From the NCBI RefSeq assembly GCF_964340395.1, contig NC_135554.1, positions 4,599,975 through 4,663,974 of the forward strand: a stretch of 64,000 bases of DNA. The letters run 5' to 3'. Within the stretch, counting starts at the first letter, position 1; each line of letters begins with the position of its first letter. Made by a program: the position numbers and the translations under genes. This document shows positions 58,701 to 64,000 of this stretch, piece after piece. Source of the DNA: Glandiceps talaboti (Eukaryota; Hemichordata; Enteropneusta; Spengelidae). The notes beneath the pieces were generated by a model. That model saw only the letters and a list, made by a program, of their open reading frames with translations, ran no database searches and was not told where the DNA came from.

Positions 58701-59877
58701 GTAGGGTGACCCCATTTTTAAAAATGTTTCTCATTACTTTTTCATGGCAACTATGGGTCAGTCAGTCATTTAAAAAACAAAAAAGTAAAAAAATCAAAAA
58801 AATCTTCTTCATGTTAACTGCCTGTCTGTTTCCTCCTCTCGTCTTCTTTTTTATTGGATTCCTGGTAACAAGTCCTAGCTCTTTCCCAGCTTCTCTACAC
58901 AATTGACATGTTTTCAGCCCCCCCCCCCCCACTTGAATAACTGCTGTCATGAAAATAATGCTCTTTTCGTGAACAAGTGTCGTCATAACCACCATGACTG
59001 TAGATGACATTGACAGTCTAGACACTTTTTTATTCTTGCCAGAGAGGGAGCTGTTCCACAAAATAATATGGGCGGGCACCAATAATTTTTTTTTTTTTTT
59101 TGATGTCTGAGCTGAAAATGTGGGGTCAGTCGGGTAATGAGAAACAGGAAAAAAATTGGGTCACCCTTCGTATTGATTACATTGCTTTTAGTCAGGTTTG
59201 AGAACTTTTTAGAATTTTTAAAAATAAATATAGATATTTTTGTATCTGTGAACAAACAGCTGTTTATCACTGTATATCATCAGCTCACAAAATTTGTAGC
59301 TGACAGGTTAAGGCTAATATATTATTTTATTATCAAGGTAAACTTCATACATTAGGAAATATGTGTGCAGATTATGGCATTAGTAATATGGACATTTGAG
59401 TTGTAGACATACATGTATAATTACACTGGGTGATAAAAATGTGAAAATAAAGATTATATCTGTACTAAATTTAATATTATTTTGATATTAGTATGTGTGT
59501 TGAACTATGGTATTGAGGTATTTGATATCAGAAGTCCAGGTTTAACATACTATAGAAGTCCAGGTTTAACATACTATAGAAGTCCAGGTTTAACATACTA
59601 TAGAAGTTCAGGTTTAACATACTATAGAAGTCCAGGTTTAACATACTATAGAAGTCCAGGTTTAACATACAGAAGTCCAGGTTTAACATATAGAAGTCTA
59701 GGTTTAACATACTATAGAAGTCCAGGTTTAATATACTATAGAAGTCCAGGTTTAACATACTGTAGAAGTTCAGGTTTAACATACTATAGAAGTCCAGGTT
59801 TAACATACTATAAGATTACACACAATGTCACATCACTGAATTTTTTTACATATTGGTCATCTACTAGATTAGACAGT

Positions 59878-59908
<31 letters not shown>

Positions 59909-62046
59909 TACATGTACATACATACATGCACACATACGCATACACATAATTATGTATCAGTGATACTTGTACTTGTATGTGTGTACAGTTTCTATTTGTA
60001 TTTAATTATGGACATAAATACATGTAGAGTTTATATAACAAACACAAGACAAGAGTATTGTCAACAAAAATGCCAATTGTTTACTCTTGTCAATTTGTGT
60101 GGGTAGTGTATTTGTTCTACATCTATATCACTATTGATGTCTTAAGAAATAGGTAACTAGGTCACATTTATACAGACCTGTATAGTTATATATAGTTAGC
60201 TATTTTTAAAGACAAGTATTCATTCTACGATATTTCCATTAAGCTGAATTTATAACATTTTTATTCAGATTAAATCAGACATAAAACTGCAAATAAAATA
60301 TTGTAGTGTAATGTTGATGTCGATACCAGCCAGTGGTGGCATTAAGTTTTAAAATATTGTTGTTTCTGATGTTTGGTATTACAGCTGATAACAGAAAGGG
60401 GGACTTCCTCATGTCATGAGAATGTTTCTTATATACAATTATGTAGGTCTGAATACCATGGTTTAGTTCTGCCAATAACTTTTAATTGTATGCTTTGAAC
60501 AGTATAGTCATTGATGTTTAATCCAATCTGTTTACATTGTCCTTCCACCATACTCTTCCATGTCAGCTTTGGTCGCCCTCTCCCTCTTTTTCCATCCACC
60601 TCCAGATTCCATGCCCTCTTCACTCCTTCTCCCTCATCTTTCCTCAGCACATGTCCACACCATCTCAGACAGCTGCGCTTTGCTACCTCTACAATTGACT
60701 CACATAGACCTAGCCGTTCCATGAGCACCTCTGAGCCAACCCTGTCACTCAATTTGACACCATATACCCGGTATCTTTCTAACCATAGCTCTCTCTGCTC
60801 ATAGGAAAGCTAAATTTCAGTTGTACAACATATTATTTTTGGAATGTGACAGTACTTGTAGACATATCTTGCATTGCTGTACTCAACATATAAAGTTGAT
60901 GTATGGTATAAGTCTAGAGACTTGTGTTGCTATCTCAAGAAGCTCTCCACACCAAGCCCTGACAGATGCATTTAGAAACACAGGAATGTTTACTTTGAGT
61001 TGGATTTGGTCAAAAATGGTAGTCTAAGACTAAGATACACCGTGTTGTACACTCCTGTCAGGCTTCTTAAATGAAATTGAAATTACCAACCACTGATAGT
61101 AATAGCTGTGTAGATTGTAAGACAGCTTGATCACAATTTCAAACAAGGTGTTCAAGAATTGTTGATTACAAATCCATATTCATCATTTCATGCACTTTGA
61201 CTTATTTTGTTGTTGTTTGTTTACAGAGCACCATCTTATTTTGATGAAGCATGGTTTGGTAGAATCAAACAAGGTGTTGGTAATAACTGGAGATTGAAAG
61301 TCAGTAATTTGAAGAAAGTGCACAAAGGAATGTTAGATTTTTATACTGATGTAAGTAACATGAGAAAAAACTAGCTGGATGTGTGATTACACTTCTCTGT
61401 CTACTATTACTGCAGTGAGGTAGGGTTAAAGGTTAGATAGTGAACAAATATAGCAAAGCGATAGATCCAGCAATGTAGACAGGCTATGAAAAAGTATACA
61501 TAGATGTGAAACCAGTCTGAAATAGAGAAAGGTTTTGACTAGTTGACTTCTGCCATATACATGTAGTCATTCACTGACACTCATTCGTATATGTTGTCAA
61601 CTGGTCAAAACCTCGTGGTGTACCATCCCCAGGGGGTAACACCTATGCACTTCAGGGAGGGTGGTTTGTGCATTTATGCATATGACAATAAATACTAGAA
61701 ACATGTGAAATTGTTCACATACAGATTAAGTTTTGGACAGTTTGAGGTGACCCCACCCACCTGCCATACCCGTAGATTTGTAAGTCTTGATCAGTTTTAG
61801 GATGTGTTTGCATATTTATACAAATTCCAATTAACGTACTGCTGTCGTGCTCCTTCCTGCAAAGTGCCTGGACCCTCTAGAACAGAGTTAAGCCATTAAC
61901 TTTATATTTTTATATACTGATCTTTAATCATACCAAGCACAGAGATGTTGTGATAACCTGAGTGATACCCGTAGTTTCTTGAAACAGCCTCACTTTGATC
62001 ATGGTTATTATGTCATTGTTACATTGTAGAAATGCCATGTATATGT

Positions 62047-62099
<53 letters not shown>

Positions 62100-62362
62100 A
62101 AATCATTGAATGTACCAACTTTGAAATGTCTTTTTGAATTGAATTATGTCATAGGTATTAGAACAACAACTTTATGATTTCCGAATGCCAGATGTGAGTG
62201 CAATTGGTGAACGTGATGACCCAGAGGAGTTGGGTAGATTATTACAGCTTGTCTTAGGATGTGCTGTTAATTGTGATCATAAAGAAGGTGAGATGTTTAC
62301 TTGGACAGTGTTTGGGGCCTGTCTTGTTGTATTATTGTGTTACTGCATATGTGTGTGTGTAT

Positions 62363-62453
<91 letters not shown>

Positions 62454-62458
62454 TGTGT

Positions 62459-62489
<31 letters not shown>

Positions 62490-64000
62490 CATAGATGGAT
62501 GTGTGCATGAATGTATATGTGCATGAATGTATATGTGCAGTTAGTGTATGTATGTATATGTATGTTTAGATAGATGGATGAATAGATGAATGGATTGGCA
62601 GACAGTGAACAGACAGACCTACATAGAACAGACAGACAGACAGACAGATGGCATTGGTGGAATATGAAAGTATGTTTGATGTGGGTAGAAAATTTGTTTC
62701 ATCTAAGTTAGTGATTACATTTGGAAAAGTAAATATTACAAGTATCTCTTGTATCAGTTGATTACCCTGACTAATGAAATGTAGGAATTGTTCAAATATT
62801 AATACAGATGGTACCAACTTTAATAGCCTGATCAGTTTGTTCTGAATTTTTCCCAATAGCCAATGACATATTTAGAAATAACATTACGACAGAGACATGA
62901 TTGACAGAATAAGTGTATTTATAATCACTCAGTTGATCTACAGAATGTTTAAAATTAATGTACAGTTATCTATTTTGAGATTAGAAATTAATTCTACATG
63001 TTTTCAATTTTTGAATTATTACAGAATATATCAATAATATCATGATTATGGAGGAATCAGTTCAACATGTGGTAATGAATGCCATACAGGAATTAATGAC
63101 TAAAGAAAAACCTATGGCACAGGCAGCTGAAGATTTCTCAGAAATTGAACAACAGTTGAAAAGAGCACTAGAAAAATTACAAAGTGTCAACACTGAGAAA
63201 GATGAACTCCAACAAAGATGTCAGGATTTAGATGGACAGGTAAGTTGAATTTCATCACTTCACAAAGTATGCCTGTATGCATATGCTAGACTGTAAGATA
63301 CATGTATGTACACCTACATCATGGTTGACTGATCCATGACATTACCTCAACACTGCCTATAGTGTCTTATCTGACTACCTGTATCGCTTGTAAAGCTAAT
63401 CCTATTAGCGATGTACTTTATTAACACAGTTATCTCAAGAATGTTACCATACCAATCCTGTAGATTAATACGGCTATACCTAGCCATTTTCTTTCACACA
63501 AGATGGCCATACAAACAATCCAATATAAGGAACATATTCAGCTTAGCTATTTTGTTATAGGATGCCAATGGAAGAGAGTGAAAAAAAACTTGACTTCATC
63601 CTTTTATTCTGTCTTTAGGACCCAAATTATTGTACATCTTAACATGTAGGTTTGCATTGTTTTGTTGTCATATAGTGGTGTGTACACTGTGTGATTCATA
63701 GGAGTTTTTCATAGTATGAGTAAATATATTCAAATTTATACATGATACATGCATGTTGACAAAAATACACTATACTAATCTAAGTGTCTGTTTTGTACAT
63801 TCAGGTTATTTTATCAATTCAAGTACCTCGGGATAAAGATTTTTCCTTGAAATGTTAATAATTTCAGTTCTTTTTTGAGGGTTATTTGGCATTTATCAAC
63901 TTTCATTCCGTTGTGTTTCATTACAGGTATCTACATTACAAGAGGAGAAAACCACATTACAGACTGATCATGAAAGATTACTGTATAGATTAGAAAATGG
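46684..64000 (+). CDS. HOOK3: Hook-family microtubule/dynein adaptor (HOOK1/HOOK3 type), first six exons, runs off the window
   Basis: Exons 46684-46722, 54492-54577, 61227-61350, 62155-62287, 63025-63239 and 63927-64000+ join in frame for about 223 residues. Hook proteins link dynein-dynactin to membrane cargo and act in endosomal traffic. The N-terminal Hook domain is complete: LELCESLMTWLQTFKIKKAH, APSYFDEAWFGRIKQGVGNN, WRLKVSNLKKVHKGMLDFY and ELGRLLQLVLGCAVNCDHKE. It continues with IMEESVQHVVMNAIQELMTK. Gln141 and Ile148 match human HOOK3 Gln147 and Ile154, which are needed to bind dynein light intermediate chain. A charged heptad coiled coil starts at about residue 160 and is cut by the edge. 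The ATG at 46684 gives MSSLELCESL, a shorter start than vertebrate HOOK3. The symbol rests on similarity and on RNF170 linkage; an invertebrate may have a single HOOK gene. Confidence 0.94.
46723..54491. other. HOOK intron 1 (7.8 kb)
   Basis: AT-rich intron. It holds a relative of the 12567-13332 inverted-repeat family at about 48425-48505, a GGTGTCTATG/CATAGACC imperfect hairpin at 48691-48751 and the 19-bp array at 51745-52420. It also holds an inverted CATAGACCCTCC...GGGTCTATG motif at 53231-53261. No gene recognised; frames such as 47587-47883 (minus) and 49644-50012 (minus) are unsupported. Confidence 0.85.
51745..52420. repeat. Mixed 19-bp/16-bp minisatellite (TGTACATTGACATACAGAA and relatives)
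   Basis: The right part is a regular 19-bp array (TGTACATTGACATACAGAA). The left part interleaves it with 16-bp units (CATACATGTACATTGR). All minus-strand frames are open (137-240 codons of Met/Tyr/Cys/Val repeats) because the units contain no antisense stop. These frames are artefacts. Confidence 0.93.
54492..54577 (+). CDS. HOOK3: HOOK exon 2
   Basis: 86 nt; acceptor TTCCTTCAG, donor CAAAT/GTAAGT, two bases left over. It encodes LQTFKIKKAHETVDDLTDGV and AISEALCQ, matching human IQTF...CQTVEDLTNGV. A 47-bp array starts about 12 nt into the following intron. Confidence 0.93.
54590..56240. repeat. 47-bp minisatellite, 35 units, in HOOK intron 2 next to the exon-2 donor
   Basis: The unit reads CAAATTACACCCATAGTCAT, then CCACAGCAGTCTTAGAAATA, then GTGTTGA. 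CAAATT occurs at 54591, 54638, 54685 and so on to 56236, that is 35 x 47 with no net indel. Few variable sites: TACACCC/TATACCC, CAGCAGTCTT/CAACAATCTT/CAGCAGTGTT, GTTTA/GTTGA. Confidence 0.95.
59530..59813. repeat. 24-bp minisatellite, 12 units
   Basis: Unit AGAAGTCCAGGTTTAACATA plus CTAT. Two units near 59660-59695 lack three bases. The YRSPGLTY repeat frame follows from the 24-bp period. Confidence 0.93.
59875..59907. repeat. (CAGA)n microsatellite
   Basis: About eight CAGA units. Confidence 0.9.
60430..60810 (-). mobile_element. Non-LTR retrotransposon pol fragment (post-RT C-terminal region)
   Basis: The minus-strand frame from about 60804 to 60429 encodes ERYRVYGVKLSDRVGSEVLM, then SCLRWCGHVLRKDEGEGVKR and VDGKRGRGRPKLTWKSMVEG. 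The string RLRWxGHVxR...RGRGRPKxTW is a hallmark of the C-terminal tail of many animal LINE polyproteins. The RT core is absent, so this is a 5'-truncated copy. It lies antisense in HOOK intron 2. Confidence 0.85.
61227..61350 (+). CDS. HOOK3: HOOK exon 3
   Basis: 124 nt; acceptor TTGTTTACAG, donor ACTGAT/GTAAGT, phase 0 out. It encodes APSYFDEAWFGRIKQGVGNN and WRLKVSNLKKVHKGMLDFYT, close to human NWRLKISNLKKILKGILDY. Confidence 0.96.
61351..62154. other. HOOK intron 3
   Basis: 0.8 kb; a (CAA)n run at 62048-62099 lies about 55 nt before the exon-4 acceptor. Nothing else recognised. Confidence 0.85.
62048..62099. repeat. (CAA)n microsatellite
   Basis: About 17 uninterrupted CAA triplets. Confidence 0.95.
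62155..62287 (+). CDS. HOOK3: HOOK exon 4
   Basis: 133 nt; acceptor TTATGTCATAG, donor GAAG/GTGAGA, one base left over. It encodes VLEQQLYDFRMPDVSAIGER and ELGRLLQLVLGCAVNCDHKE. Confidence 0.96.
62349..62490. repeat. (GT)n microsatellite downstream of the HOOK exon-4 donor
   Basis: About 65-70 GT dinucleotides with two GAGT interruptions near the 3' end, starting about 60 nt after the donor. Confidence 0.95.
62491..63024. other. Remainder of HOOK intron 4
   Basis: About 530 bp with short ATGTATATGTGCATG and ACAGACAGACAG runs. No gene. Confidence 0.85.
63025..63239 (+). CDS. HOOK3: HOOK exon 5: end of Hook domain and start of coiled coil
   Basis: 215 nt; acceptor TTATTACAG, donor CAG/GTAAGT, phase 0 out. 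It encodes EYINNIMIMEESVQHVVMNA, then heptad-rich LKRALEKLQSVNTEKDELQQ. Confidence 0.97.
63240..63926. other. HOOK intron 5
   Basis: 0.7 kb AT-rich DNA; nothing recognised. Confidence 0.85.
63927..64000 (+). CDS. HOOK3: HOOK exon 6 (partial, cut by the window edge)
   Basis: Acceptor GTTTCATTACAG. It encodes VSTLQEEKTTLQTDHERLLY and RLEN, continuing the coiled coil. The reading frame is open at the edge. Confidence 0.93.

Larger units (their letters stand above)
56241..61226. other. Remainder of HOOK intron 2
   Basis: 5.0 kb. It holds a 24-bp minisatellite (59530-59813), a CAGA microsatellite (59875-59907) and a LINE fragment (60430-60810). C and T homopolymers lie near 58919 and 59088. The 127-codon frame at 57548-57931 ends in an unusual CCTTCGGGGACACAACTTCA block but matches no family I recognise; it may be transposon debris. 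Confidence 0.8.

Overview
This is a window of animal nuclear DNA, most likely from a marine invertebrate. It holds four intron-rich protein-coding genes. All inferred introns are GT-AG, the standard code reads through every exon, and each protein matches an animal family along its length. The DNA is AT-rich and full of microsatellites, minisatellites and retroelement debris. The palindrome TACATGTA recurs throughout the non-coding DNA. The species cannot be named from the sequence alone. An invertebrate deuterostome or a lophotrochozoan would both fit.

Layout: (1) 1-472, a 42-bp minisatellite. (2) 1983-3198, minus strand: three 3' exons of a CD225/dispanin (IFITM-like) membrane protein. (3) 6391-8681: a large foldback element made of two roughly 1.1-kb inverted arms around a loop of about 73 bp. 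(4) 10759-30403, plus strand: a complete six-exon TMEM59 (324 aa). Intron 3 carries a 5'-truncated Penelope-like retroelement. Intron 4 carries a 31-bp x 129 minisatellite that begins exactly at the exon-4 splice donor, followed by a 61-bp x 53 minisatellite. (5) 35711-46129, minus strand: a complete five-exon RNF170 ubiquitin ligase (264 aa). (6) 46684-64000, plus strand: the first six exons of a Hook-family dynein adaptor, running off the right edge.

RNF170 and HOOK are divergent, with 554 bp between their start codons. The human RNF170/HOOK3 pair at 8p11.21 has the same arrangement, so this looks like an ancient shared-promoter pair. TMEM59 and RNF170 are tail to tail.

The most unusual signal is a recurring link between 5' splice sites and tandem repeats. 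In TMEM59 intron 4 the repeat unit starts with the splice donor itself (GTAAGT), which puts about 128 decoy donors in perfect 31-bp register. In RNF170 intron 4 a degenerate array of roughly 20-bp units copies the exon-4/intron-4 junction. In HOOK intron 2 a 47-bp x 35 array starts about 12 nt after the donor. No bacterial-type system, CRISPR array, tRNA or rRNA was seen. The very long antisense reading frames over the arrays are repeat artefacts.
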